Below, in pieces: positions 44,083 to 52,568 of a stretch of 64,000 nucleotides of DNA. Position 1 is the stretch's first letter, and each line of letters starts with the position of its first letter. The notes beneath the pieces are model-generated. The model worked only from the letters and a program-made list of their open reading frames with translations, had not been told where the DNA came from and made no database searches. Source of the stretch: CAZLPZ01 sp964607245 (GTDB taxonomy: Bacteria; Pseudomonadota; Alphaproteobacteria; Micavibrionales; Micavibrionaceae); NCBI GenBank assembly GCA_964607245.1, contig CAZSIB010000002.1:1-64000 (forward strand). Reading direction: 5' to 3'. A program made the translations under genes and the position numbers.

Positions 44083-44103
44083 CCTAAATATCTGCGCACC
44101 CCA

Positions 44104-44133
44104 CTTGAAACCTCACGGAAAAGGATCATATTT
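44104..44133 (+). promoter_or_regulatory. Possible RpoH (heat-shock) promoter of clpB
   Basis: CTTGAAA (44104-44110) matches the -35 element of RpoH promoters and is followed after 16 bases by CATATTT, a partial -10 match. It overlaps the stem-loop at 44120-44149. Confidence 0.35.
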
Positions 44134-44155
44134 CAAAATAGGATCCTTTGTTTTT
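44120..44155 (+). terminator. Near-perfect 30-base stem-loop with T tract before clpB
   Basis: AAAGGATC (44120-44127) pairs with GATCCTTT (44142-44149). Inside, TATTT pairs with AAATA with one mismatched base on each side. A T run follows at 44151-44155 and the clpB ribosome site (GAGG) at 44158-44161. It has the shape of an intrinsic terminator or attenuator; an RNA thermometer is also possible. Confidence 0.5.
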
Positions 44156-44168
44156 CTGAGGTGTCGCC

Positions 44169-46778
44169 ATGATCGATTTTGAAAAATTTTCTGAGAAAAC
44201 CCGCAGTTTTATACAGCGTGCGCAAACCCTTGCCGCGCGCATGAATCACCAAAGCCTAGAGCCCGAACATCTGCTGCGGGTCATGCTCGATGATGAACAG
44301 GGGCAGGTCGCGCGATTGATCCTTGCGGCCGCGGGCGATATCACCCGGCTCTCGGACGATGTGCAAAAGGCCGTTGCGAAATTTCCGGCCGTCACAGGGT
44401 CGGGCGCGGGGCAAATGCGTATTTCGGGTGATTTGTCCAAGATACTGGATAACGCCTTGATATTGGCTGAAAAATCAGGTGACAGCTTTGTCACTTCTGA
44501 ACGCATCCTTCAGGCGATGACGATGGCCAAGGCCACCACAATTGCCGACATCCTGCAGAACGCCAAGGTCGAGGCAACCCGCCTGAACCAGGCGGTGAAT
44601 GACCTGCGCAAGGGTCGAACGGCAGACACCGCCGGGGCGGAAGACCAGTTCGAGGCGCTCCAGAAATACGCCCGCGATTTAACAGAAGTTGCGCGCGCCG
44701 GAAAACTGGACCCGGTCATCGGCCGGGACGAAGAAATTCGCCGCACGATTCAGGTGCTTTCGCGCCGGACCAAAAACAACCCGGTTCTGATCGGCGAACC
44801 GGGCGTTGGGAAGACCGCGATTATCGAAGGCCTGGCCCAGCGCATTGTGAACAAGGACGTGCCCGAAACCTTGCTGAATAAACGGTTGATGGCGCTTGAT
44901 CTTGGGGCGCTTGTCGCCGGGGCCAAGTATCGCGGGGAATTCGAAGAACGCTTAAAAGCGGTTTTGGATGAAATTCGGGCAAATAGCGGCGAGATTATTT
45001 TGTTCCTGGATGAACTGCACACCCTTGTCGGGGCGGGCAAGGCAGACGGCGCGATGGATGCGTCGAACATGCTGAAACCCGCTTTGGCGCGGGGCGAATT
45101 GCACATGGTCGGGGCGACGACCCTTGATGAATACCGCAAGCACATTGAAAAAGACGCCGCGCTGGCCCGTCGTTTTCAACCCGTTTTTGTGACCGAACCC
45201 ACGGTCGAAGATACGATTTCGATCTTGCGAGGGCTTAAAGAAAAATACGAACTGCATCACGGGGTGCGGATTCAAGACGCCGCGATTGTGGCGGCGGCGC
45301 AACTTTCGAACCGTTATATCACGGATCGCTTTTTGCCCGACAAGGCGATTGATTTGATTGACGAGGCGTCCGCCCGTTTGCGGATGCAGGTGGACAGTAA
45401 ACCGGAAATCATTGACGAACTCGATCGCAAGATTATTCAACTGAAAATCGAACGTGAGGCGCTGAAAAAAGAGTCGGACGCCGGATCCAAGGACCGTTTG
45501 GTCAAGATTGAGAAAGATCTGGTCGATCTTGAAAAACGCGCAATCGAACTGAACACCGCGTGGCGCGCGGAAAAGGACAAGGTGAATAGCGCCCAGCGTT
45601 TGGTTGAAGAACTGGACGCCGCGCGGATTGATCTTGAAAAAGCCGAACGTTCGGGCGATTGGACCCGCGCCGGGGAACTGAAATACGGTCGGATTCCGGA
45701 GCTTCAGCAAAAACTGGCGGCGTCGTCGGGTCAGGCCGAGTCGGTTTCGGTCATGATCAACAAGGAAGTAACGGATAACGATATCGCCGGAATCGTTAGC
45801 CGTTGGACGGGGATTCCGGTCGATAAGATGCTGGCCGGTGAGCGCGAAAAACTGATGACCATGGAACAAAAACTTGCAACCCGCGTGGTGGGCCAGGACC
45901 CTGTTTTGAAGGCTGTCGCGGACGCGGTGCGGCGGTCGCGGGCGGGGCTTCAGGATCCGCATCGTCCAATTGGATCGTTCCTGTTCCTCGGGCCGACGGG
46001 GGTCGGGAAGACCGAAACCTGCAAGGCCTTGGCTGAATTTCTGTTCAATGACGACGCGGCGATGGTGCGCATCGACATGTCGGAATACATGGAGAAACAC
46101 GCGGTATCGCGTTTGATTGGGGCGCCGCCGGGCTATGTTGGGTATGAAGAAGGCGGGGCACTCACCGAAGCTGTGCGGCGCCGTCCCTATCAAGTCATTT
46201 TATTCGACGAAGTGGAAAAGGCGCATCCCGATGTGTTTAACATTTTGCTTCAGGTCTTGGATGACGGACGGTTAACAGACGGGCAGGGGCGGACGGTTGA
46301 TTTCTCAAATACGGTCTTCATCATGACTAGTAATTTGGGTGCGGCGGCATTGGCCGAATTGCCCGACGGCGTTGATGTTGAAAAGGCGCGTGACGCCGTA
46401 ATGACCGCTGTGCGCGCGGCGTTCCGGCCTGAATTCTTGAACCGCCTTGATGAAATTTTGCTGTTCCGGCGGCTTGACCGCGCGCATATGGCGGGAATCG
46501 TCGATATTCAACTCAAACGTCTTCAGCGGTTGCTGGATGACCGGAAGGTCACATTGACGCTTGATGACGCGGCGAAAAAATGGCTCGCGGATCGGGGGTA
46601 TGACCCGGTGTATGGCGCGCGGCCCTTGAAACGCACGATCCAAAGCGCGGTGCAAAACAAATTGGCCGAGATGATTTTATCGGGCAGCGTGATGGACGGC
46701 GCACAGGTGCAGGGGGGCGCGGCGAAAGATGCACTCACTTTTATCGTGACCCCACCCAAGGCGAGCCAAGTGGCGTGA
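44169..46778 (+). CDS. clpB: ClpB disaggregase
   Basis: The 869-residue AAA+ protein disaggregates proteins with DnaK. It has a double Clp-N repeat at the N-terminus, Walker A GEPGVGKTA (about 209-217), a coiled-coil middle domain (about residues 410-525) and a second AAA+ domain with Walker A GPTGVGKTE (about 608), a FDEVEKAHPDVF segment and a YGARPLKR sensor-2 region. Length and motif order are complete. GAGG lies 7 bases before the ATG. The same palindrome family lies on both sides of the gene. Confidence 0.97.
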   Translation: MIDFEKFSEKTRSFIQRAQTLAARMNHQSLEPEHLLRVMLDDEQGQVARLILAAAGDITRLSDDVQKAVAKFPAVTGSGAGQMRISGDLSKILDNALILAEKSGDSFVTSERILQAMTMAKATTIADILQNAKVEATRLNQAVNDLRKGRTADTAGAEDQFEALQKYARDLTEVARAGKLDPVIGRDEEIRRTIQVLSRRTKNNPVLIGEPGVGKTAIIEGLAQRIVNKDVPETLLNKRLMALDLGALVAGAKYRGEFEERLKAVLDEIRANSGEIILFLDELHTLVGAGKADGAMDASNMLKPALARGELHMVGATTLDEYRKHIEKDAALARRFQPVFVTEPTVEDTISILRGLKEKYELHHGVRIQDAAIVAAAQLSNRYITDRFLPDKAIDLIDEASARLRMQVDSKPEIIDELDRKIIQLKIEREALKKESDAGSKDRLVKIEKDLVDLEKRAIELNTAWRAEKDKVNSAQRLVEELDAARIDLEKAERSGDWTRAGELKYGRIPELQQKLAASSGQAESVSVMINKEVTDNDIAGIVSRWTGIPVDKMLAGEREKLMTMEQKLATRVVGQDPVLKAVADAVRRSRAGLQDPHRPIGSFLFLGPTGVGKTETCKALAEFLFNDDAAMVRIDMSEYMEKHAVSRLIGAPPGYVGYEEGGALTEAVRRRPYQVILFDEVEKAHPDVFNILLQVLDDGRLTDGQGRTVDFSNTVFIMTSNLGAAALAELPDGVDVEKARDAVMTAVRAAFRPEFLNRLDEILLFRRLDRAHMAGIVDIQLKRLQRLLDDRKVTLTLDDAAKKWLADRGYDPVYGARPLKRTIQSAVQNKLAEMILSGSVMDGAQVQGGAAKDALTFIVTPPKASQVA

Positions 46779-46833
46779 TTGGGGCGGCCTATGCTGCTCT
46801 GCCCTCACTTTTTTTCTTGTCTCTTTTTTCCCT

Positions 46834-46860
46834 TGTCATCCCGGGTTTGACCCGGGATCG
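46834..46860. repeat. GTCATCCCGGG-type palindrome, copy 2
   Basis: The same arms as the copy at 44055-44082 (TCCCGGG and CCCGGGA). It starts 55 bases after the clpB stop. Confidence 0.7.
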
Positions 46861-46902
46861 AGTACTTGTTTCCTTGTGTCTTCCTTCCTTCTCTTTCCTG
46901 GA

Positions 46903-46934
46903 CCCCAACTTACGTTGGGGTTACAGCTCTTTTT
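46903..46934 (+). terminator. CCCCAAC hairpin with T tract
   Basis: CCCCAAC (46903-46909) and GTTGGGG (46914-46920) flank a TTAC loop, followed by TTTTT at 46930-46934. It may end clpB transcripts; it may also be a third palindrome family. Confidence 0.5.
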
Positions 46935-46938
46935 CCCC

Positions 46939-46966
46939 TGTCATCCCCGCGAAGGCGGGGATCCAG
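46939..46966. repeat. GTCATCCCCGC-type palindrome
   Basis: ATCCCCGC and GCGGGGAT are separated by a short centre. This is a common alphaproteobacterial dispersed palindrome. It overlaps the 3' part of the leftward transcript from 47159-47187. Confidence 0.65.
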
Positions 46967-47029
46967 AAGAAGTCTCTTTGGCTTTATATTCCCCCGTGTT
47001 TTCTCGTGAAAAACACAAGGGAACAGCGC

Positions 47030-47152
47030 GCGCCGCCCTAACAATTTGGGCTGCCCGGTTTTGGGTGGAGGATTTGTCCTTTTTTCGGGCGGTTGGACTG
47101 AACCAACACGCTTTGAAAAAAGAGCTTCCCCCTCTGGTCGTCGACTCCATTG
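47030..47152 (-). ncRNA. Candidate structured small RNA from a strong promoter
   Basis: A transcript from the promoter at 47159-47187 would begin near 47152 and run left. It can form several helices: GTTGG with CCAAC (47092-47107), CCGCCC with GGGCGG (arms at 47033-47038 and 47087-47092 on the + strand), and inner GGG-CAG-CCC and AGGA-CAAA-TCCT hairpins. No family was recognised, and the 3' end is not defined by a clear terminator. An ATG 8 bases after the -10 element opens a 69-codon frame (46941-47150), so a near-leaderless message is an alternative. Confidence 0.4.
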
Positions 47153-47158
47153 AAACAG

Positions 47159-47187
47159 AGTATAAGCGAACAATACCGAAATGTCAA
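47159..47187 (-). promoter_or_regulatory. Strong consensus sigma-70 promoter facing left
   Basis: On the minus strand, TTGACA (47182-47187) and TATACT (47159-47164) are separated by 17 bases. This is the best promoter match in the window, and no recognised gene follows it. Confidence 0.75.
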
Positions 47188-47260
47188 GTGTTATTTTCAA
47201 AAAAGTGATGATTTTTGTGGTATTAGGGATAAAAACCTTTATTTAACCAGGTCTCCAAGA

Positions 47261-47283
47261 AAAACCCCCGCTTTTGGGGGGTC
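47261..47283 (-). terminator. Intrinsic terminator of the leftward 146-residue gene
   Basis: On the minus strand a C-rich/G-rich stem with an AAAAG-type loop is followed by TTTTTC. It lies 47 bases beyond the gene's stop. Confidence 0.8.
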
Positions 47284-47329
47284 ATGTTTTTGAGCGTCTA
47301 AAGATTCTTAGCTTTTTTGCCGATATGGA

Positions 47330-47770
47330 TCATTGCTCCAAAGACTGGCGGAAGGCGCGTTCACGGGCTTGGATAAAATGTTGCGCAGCCTTCGTTTCGT
47401 GTTCTTGTAATGCTTTGGCGAGAAGAGGAACGTCCTCTTGCGCCATCGTCTGCGCCGCCCATGTGACGAAACGGAGGGCAAAATCCTCGGAAGGGATGCG
47501 CTCTTTTTCTGAAATAATCACGCGTTCGCCACCGACGGGGCAAAAATGAAAAGGCTTGGACGTGTCGGATAACACAACTGCGCGGTAGGTTGTTTGTCCT
47601 GGAAGATAGGCAAATTTGAGAAGTTGCCGTCCTTCTGTGCCGCGCAGGTTGATCAATAGGCGGGCGAGATCAGAACCAAGAAGTTCCCCAAGCATCGATT
47701 CTGCTTGCTTTTTATCAGCGACGGCTCGTTGCCAAACGCCGTTCACCACGTCAGAAAGTTTTTGTGTCAT
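47330..47770 (-). CDS. Protein of unknown function, 146 residues
   Basis: The protein is cytoplasmic, with no signal peptide or membrane segment. It mixes helices (VVNGVWQRAVADKKQAESMLGELLGSDLARLLI) with a short beta-rich middle. A strong GGAGG site lies just before the ATG and a clear terminator follows, so it is a real gene. It lies 28 bases downstream of tyrS on the same strand and may be co-transcribed with it. No family was recognised. Confidence 0.75.
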   Translation of the reverse strand: MTQKLSDVVNGVWQRAVADKKQAESMLGELLGSDLARLLINLRGTEGRQLLKFAYLPGQTTYRAVVLSDTSKPFHFCPVGGERVIISEKERIPSEDFALRFVTWAAQTMAQEDVPLLAKALQEHETKAAQHFIQARERAFRQSLEQ

Positions 47771-47798
47771 AAGAAATCCTCCATTTTTTAAATTGGTT

Positions 47799-49046
47799 TT
47801 ATTGAGTAACTTTAATCACACCGTGGCGTTTTTTGCCAGCAGAAAGTTTGATCACGCCGTCGGCATTCGCCCAAGCGGGATCGAGTGTTAACGTCGGGTC
47901 GGTCACGCTGTTGTCATTCACCCGCACGCCGCCGCCTGTCACCAGGCGCCGAAATTCGCTTTTGCTGTCGGCAAGGCCCAGGCGCAGATAGGCATCAGCC
48001 AATGCAATCCCGGCGGCCATATCGTCGGCCCGGAGGTCAAGCGTCGGCAGATCACCACCCGTGCCGCCCTGTTCAAAGGTTGTTTTGGCGGTTGCGGCAG
48101 CGTCCTCCGCTGCCTTTTCCCCGTGACACAGGCGCGTGGCTTCAAAGGCCAGAATTTTCTTGGCTTCGTTGATCTCGGCGTCGCGTAAGGCCGCGAGCCG
48201 CGCAATCTCATCCAAGGGGAGCGTCGTAAATGTTTTGAGCATTTTTTCAACATCTGCGTCCGCGGTGTTGCGCCAAAACTGATAGTAATCATAGGGCGGC
48301 AGCATATCGGCATTGAGCCACACGGCCCCATTCACGGATTTACCCATTTTCTTGCCGTCGCTGTTCGTGAGGAGCGGCCAGGTGAGGGCGTAAAAATCAT
48401 CCCCGCGCATCCGGTGCCCCAAATCAACGCCCGAGATGATATTGCCCCATTGGTCCGATCCACCAAATTGAATCGTCACGCCCATCTGATCGTGCAGGTG
48501 AACAAAGTCGTAGCCTTGAATCACCATATAGTTAAATTCAAGAAAGCTTAAAGGCTGTTCGCGCTCCAGGCGAGATTTGACCGAGTCCATCGACAGCATA
48601 CGGTTCACCGAGAAATAGCGACCGACATCCCGCAAAAAGTCGATGTATTTGATGCCCAGAAACCAATCGGCGTTATTCACGAACGCAGCGGCGGTCGGGC
48701 CACTTTCATAGGAGAGAAACTGCCCAAAGACGCCGCGGATCCGTTTGATGTTCTCATCAATCGTCGCGCCATCCAAAAGTTTACGCACGTCATCCTTGCC
48801 CGACGGATCGCCGATGCGGGTGGTTGCGCCGCCCATCAGGGTAATGGGGCGGTGGCCGCAGTGTTGAAACCAATAAAGCGCCATAATCCCGATCAGATTC
48901 CCGACATGAAGGGAGGTCGCCGTCGCGTCACATCCGAAATAGGCGGTGCGGGGTCCTGTTGCAAGATGCGTGTCAAGCCCCTCGAGATCTGAACACTGGT
49001 TCAAAAATCCCCGGGCCTGCATAATATTTAAAAATTCCGATTTCAA
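47799..49046 (-). CDS. tyrS: Tyrosyl-tRNA synthetase
   Basis: The 415-residue class I enzyme charges tRNA-Tyr. The HVGNLIGIM motif (HIGH type), GGSDQWGNI and KKMGKS (KMSKS type) are present, and the C-terminus carries an S4 RNA-binding domain. The start is TTG at 49046, supported by AAAGG upstream and by the family N-terminus, which continues past the first internal ATG. It is divergent from anmK, as is common in alphaproteobacteria. Confidence 0.95.
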   Translation of the reverse strand: MKSEFLNIMQARGFLNQCSDLEGLDTHLATGPRTAYFGCDATATSLHVGNLIGIMALYWFQHCGHRPITLMGGATTRIGDPSGKDDVRKLLDGATIDENIKRIRGVFGQFLSYESGPTAAAFVNNADWFLGIKYIDFLRDVGRYFSVNRMLSMDSVKSRLEREQPLSFLEFNYMVIQGYDFVHLHDQMGVTIQFGGSDQWGNIISGVDLGHRMRGDDFYALTWPLLTNSDGKKMGKSVNGAVWLNADMLPPYDYYQFWRNTADADVEKMLKTFTTLPLDEIARLAALRDAEINEAKKILAFEATRLCHGEKAAEDAAATAKTTFEQGGTGGDLPTLDLRADDMAAGIALADAYLRLGLADSKSEFRRLVTGGGVRVNDNSVTDPTLTLDPAWANADGVIKLSAGKKRHGVIKVTQ

Positions 49047-49051
49047 AACTT

Positions 49052-49066
49052 TTAACCTTTTGTTAA
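49052..49066. promoter_or_regulatory. CtrA-type TTAA-N7-TTAA site
   Basis: TTAA (49052-49055) and TTAA (49063-49066) are 7 bases apart, the spacing of CtrA sites in alphaproteobacteria. It lies in the 32-base region between the divergent tyrS and anmK starts. The motif is short and could be chance. Confidence 0.35.
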
Positions 49067-49078
49067 ACTATAAAAAAC

Positions 49079-50218
49079 ATGTCTGCCCCATCTATGATCC
49101 TTACCAGAAATATTGAAACATTGCCAAGCCCTCTTTACCGCGCCATTGGCCTGATGAGCGGGACGTCGCTCGATGGCGTTGACGCGGCGCTCATTGAAAC
49201 AGATGGGCGGCGGCAGGTGCGTTCGCTTGGGTTTGTGACCTTGCCCTATCCATCCGGTTTTCGTGAACGCGTGCGCGGGGTGTTCGGTATGACCCAAGAA
49301 GATGACGCAGGCACGATTGCCAAGCTCGCGCGTGATTTGACAGATCATCATTTGGCCGCGATTTTGTCCCTTTTGGTGCAGACGGGGTTTCAGGCCGATG
49401 AAATCGACATTATCGGGTTTCATGGCCAGACGATTACGCATTTGCCGGAGAAACGCTTTACCTGGCAAATCGGCGATCCGGATCATCTGGCGGCGACATT
49501 GCGGCGTCCCGTCGTCTTTGATTTTCGGGTGCAAGACGTGGCGCAAGGCGGGCAGGGCGCGCCCTTGATCCCCATCTATCACCAGGCACTTGTGGCGCGT
49601 GCGGGATTGGTACGCCCGATTGCGCTTTTGAACTTGGGCGGGGTGGGCAACATCACCTATATCGGCGCGCAGGATGATGATCTGGTCGCGTTCGATACCG
49701 GGCCGGGCAATGCCTTGATTGATGATTTGATGTTGAAACGCACGGGAAATTCCTATGACCACGGTGGCGAGACGGGGTTAAAAGGCAAGGTGAACGAATC
49801 GGTTCTGGCCCGGTGGCTCGCCCATCCATTTTTTCAGGCCCGGCCGCCCAAGTCACTCGACCGCAATGCCTTTCAGGTGGGTGAAATTGCCGATCTGTGG
49901 ACAGAAGATGCAGCCGCAACGCTTGCCGCCTTTACGGCGCGGGCGGTCAAGACCGGGTTTGCGCATTTGCCCCAGATGCCGGCGCGTGTTTTGGTGACAG
50001 GCGGCGGTCGGCATAACGGCGCGATTATGCGGGAACTCGCGGCATGCTTGCCCTGTCCCGTTGAAACCGTTGATTCATACGCATTAAACGGCGACGCCCT
50101 TGAGGCCGAGGGATTCGCCTATATGGCGGTGCGCGCGCTTGAGGGCTTGCCCATCAGTTTTCCCGGCACAACGGGGGTTTCTGCACCCCTGACCGGCGGG
50201 AAGATTTATGGGGTTTAA
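49079..50218 (+). CDS. anmK: Anhydro-N-acetylmuramic acid kinase
   Basis: The 379-residue enzyme phosphorylates and opens 1,6-anhydro-MurNAc for peptidoglycan recycling. The family opening GLMSGTSLDGVDAALIE, a GFHGQTITH segment, the FDTGPGNALIDD motif and GGGRHNGAIM are visible. Its stop overlaps the convergent methyltransferase by 4 bases. Confidence 0.95.
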   Translation: MSAPSMILTRNIETLPSPLYRAIGLMSGTSLDGVDAALIETDGRRQVRSLGFVTLPYPSGFRERVRGVFGMTQEDDAGTIAKLARDLTDHHLAAILSLLVQTGFQADEIDIIGFHGQTITHLPEKRFTWQIGDPDHLAATLRRPVVFDFRVQDVAQGGQGAPLIPIYHQALVARAGLVRPIALLNLGGVGNITYIGAQDDDLVAFDTGPGNALIDDLMLKRTGNSYDHGGETGLKGKVNESVLARWLAHPFFQARPPKSLDRNAFQVGEIADLWTEDAAATLAAFTARAVKTGFAHLPQMPARVLVTGGGRHNGAIMRELAACLPCPVETVDSYALNGDALEAEGFAYMAVRALEGLPISFPGTTGVSAPLTGGKIYGV

Positions 50219-50925
50219 CGCTTTCTCGCGACAAGGGCGTAATTGACGGTCCACCGACGGCGCCAGGTTGTGACATCTTTTTTGAAGAGTTTGAACATCG
50301 CGCCTTCGATCCCGTGCACCCCATAAAACGCGGCGCGGATGAACCATAAAAGCAGCGCGGCAATCCCCGTTTTTTTCAAGATCCCGCGGTCGAAAACCTG
50401 GGCATAGATACTGGTACAAATGCCCATCATGTACCAAAACCCGCCGATACGTTCCAATGTGACGATATCGAATCCCGCGCTATCCAGCATCTTTTGAATT
50501 TGAAATTCCGTGAAGCGGTTAAAATCATAGGGTTCCGCATGCATCGGGTACATGAACGGAAAGGACAAAATGAAGATGCCGTCCTTCTTCAGAAGCCGCG
50601 CGATTTCATAGAGAGCTTCGGTCGGGCGTTCCAGATGTTCAATCACCTGGGCGCAAATTACGGCGTCCGCCACCTGGTCCGCGACCGGAACATGATAGGC
50701 TGTGCCGATAATATCAATGTGGGACGCATCGTAAAATCCGTCTGCCATATCGACGCCCAGATAGGCCGCGACCTTGCCGTGAAGAGCGGCGGCAAACGGT
50801 TTTGTCCCGCAGCCAATATCATAGACCTGCATGGTTGGACGAAAATACATCTCAAAAAAACGCCGTAAAATGGCGTGTAAATCGTCGCGTACGGTGATGG
50901 GTTTGAAAAAAGAACGGATGCTCAT
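50215..50925 (-). CDS. Class I SAM-dependent methyltransferase
   Basis: This 236-residue protein has VYDIGCGTKPFAAAL as motif I, a DAVICAQVIEHLERP segment, and two hydrophobic stretches near the C-terminus that may contact the membrane. The family is broad (type 11); the substrate is unknown. It lies alone, convergent with anmK. Confidence 0.78.
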   Translation of the reverse strand: MSIRSFFKPITVRDDLHAILRRFFEMYFRPTMQVYDIGCGTKPFAAALHGKVAAYLGVDMADGFYDASHIDIIGTAYHVPVADQVADAVICAQVIEHLERPTEALYEIARLLKKDGIFILSFPFMYPMHAEPYDFNRFTEFQIQKMLDSAGFDIVTLERIGGFWYMMGICTSIYAQVFDRGILKKTGIAALLLWFIRAAFYGVHGIEGAMFKLFKKDVTTWRRRWTVNYALVARKR

Positions 50926-51065
50926 GGCCCGATCAGAACGGGTCGGGCGGCCGCTGTCAATCCCTGTAAAAGTATCATTTCAAATTTTATCGAAAATTAG
51001 GAGGGTGTTTACGGCTTCCCGCTAGATTAGGGGTACGCCAGACACAACTAAACAGGAGTTTCACC

Positions 51066-51530
51066 ATGTGCAATCACGCTTTTCAGGCAATCACACCACC
51101 CCGTGGCTACGGGTATAAATCCGTATATAATCCTATTTCTATGACCAAGAAGGTCGAATCGGGGCGTCTGCGTCGGGCCTTTGCCGCCCCGGTGCGTCGT
51201 CGGGCGGCATCGGGCGGGCGGGTGATCACGGCTGCAGAACGTCGCCGGAATGGCGCGTCAGAAGATGGTTTTCTGGGCGGGGTTATTCTGGATGCGTTTC
51301 TAACGGCCGCCTTTCCGCCTTTAGGGGGGCTGCTCATGGGTTTCGGGGCGACAGATGTGGTTGATTTATATACGCATGCACGTTCCGCCTTTGACCCCAA
51401 GGCGGGTCGGAAAAACCGGATGACAACGCGGTTTGGGTATCATCCGCGTGCCCATCTGGGCCGGAATCAGGGACTAGCTATGATGACGCGCCGTCCCAAG
51501 CGGTCGGTGTTCGCACTATTATTCGGTTGA
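51066..51530 (+). CDS. Basic protein of unknown function with a hydrophobic Gly-rich middle
   Basis: The 154-residue protein has strongly basic N- and C-terminal parts (RLRRAFAAPVRRRAA and MMTRRPKRSV) and a central hydrophobic stretch (GGVILDAFLTAAFPPLGGLLMGFGATDVVDLY). AGGAG lies close before the ATG. No family was recognised. Two further unknown genes follow on the same strand. Confidence 0.55.
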   Translation: MCNHAFQAITPPRGYGYKSVYNPISMTKKVESGRLRRAFAAPVRRRAASGGRVITAAERRRNGASEDGFLGGVILDAFLTAAFPPLGGLLMGFGATDVVDLYTHARSAFDPKAGRKNRMTTRFGYHPRAHLGRNQGLAMMTRRPKRSVFALLFG

Positions 51531-51617
51531 TCCGCCCCTCTTTGGGAATAGAATAAGCCATGATAGAATGAAAACTGTTTTATTCTTTAACGGTCCGCCC
51601 GCGGGGATCAGGTTTCT

Positions 51618-52565
51618 ATGAAAGATTTTTCAACCCAAATTTTGCGCGAACGCTTTGTTTTTGCGCCGCTTCCCGATGATGGGACCGAGCCGATCATTGC
51701 GCTCTCGAACCGCGCGCCGCTTTCCCTCATCGACAGTGATGGGAATGTTGTCGAACGCTTCGTGGTGCGCGGGCATATGCTGCATTCTGTGGTGCGTATG
51801 GTCGGATCGATGATGAACACGTTTTCGCGCACGGGTCCGCTTCTCCATCGTCAGGTGCCGCTTGATTGGGATCATATTTGGGATCTGGCGGCGGGGCCGC
51901 ATGAACGCGCGCATAATCCACAGTTATGGGTCGCGGTGTATCATCAGGGCAAGGTGATTTTTGAGAATGGCGCGCGGCATAATTTTCTCGACATCATCGA
52001 ACAATGCGATACGCGCGGCGATGGCGATTACGGCGCGTCGCTCAAAACGGCCGAAGAATTATTTATTCGCGCGGGGAAACCTGTGAAAATTACCCCTGAA
52101 TCCAGCATTGCCGCGACATTTCAGATTGGAGCTGCCAAGGGCCGCGCCTCGCTCATTTTACGGGGGGCACAAAAAAGAACCACCTTTACCTTTACTGGCG
52201 AGGCGCGCGATATGCCACCGGATCGGCATTTAAATCCTGTGCACTTTATTAACGCGGCGGCGGCGTTCCTCGAGGGGATTCAACTTGCGTTTACGCTGGG
52301 GTCCGGGAATGAAAAATTACGCCGAAATGTCTTCACGGCGCATTCGGAAGAGGGACGCATGGTCTCATCCGCGCGCACACGGCTTGCCGAAACAAACGCT
52401 GCCATTCGAACCTTTGAGAACCTGCATGTCGTGCATTACCGCCCGGAACGGCCAGATTTTCCAGCTCTCATCACAAATGCCGAACAAATGACGCGGCGGC
52501 GTTTGGATGATGAGGAAATGGAAGAATCTATATCACCTGATGATCCTTCTGTGAAAGAAAGCTGA
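51618..52565 (+). CDS. Protein of unknown function, 315 residues
   Basis: The predicted cytoplasmic protein has no signal peptide or membrane helix. A mixed alpha/beta pattern is seen, and the acidic tail (DEEMEESISPDDPS) is low in complexity. Codon use resembles the neighbours, so it is probably a native gene. It lies 3 bases upstream of the HEXXH-containing gene and is likely co-transcribed with it. No family was recognised. Confidence 0.6.
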   Translation: MKDFSTQILRERFVFAPLPDDGTEPIIALSNRAPLSLIDSDGNVVERFVVRGHMLHSVVRMVGSMMNTFSRTGPLLHRQVPLDWDHIWDLAAGPHERAHNPQLWVAVYHQGKVIFENGARHNFLDIIEQCDTRGDGDYGASLKTAEELFIRAGKPVKITPESSIAATFQIGAAKGRASLILRGAQKRTTFTFTGEARDMPPDRHLNPVHFINAAAAFLEGIQLAFTLGSGNEKLRRNVFTAHSEEGRMVSSARTRLAETNAAIRTFENLHVVHYRPERPDFPALITNAEQMTRRRLDDEEMEESISPDDPSVKES

Positions 52566-52568
52566 TCC

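Noticed and set aside
46775..47041. Rightward open frame overlapping the clpB stop
   Set aside because: It consists mostly of translated palindromic repeats (VIPAKAGIQ type) and has no ribosome site.
46910..47200. Open frames over the region after clpB, with translated palindromes such as GSPPSRG
   Set aside because: Their ends lie in dispersed palindromes, and they lack ribosome sites and family features. Only the 46941-47150 frame is kept as a possible alternative to the small RNA.
47799..49022. Shorter tyrS from the internal ATG at 49022
   Set aside because: The TTG at 49046 has a good ribosome site and restores the normal N-terminus of the family.
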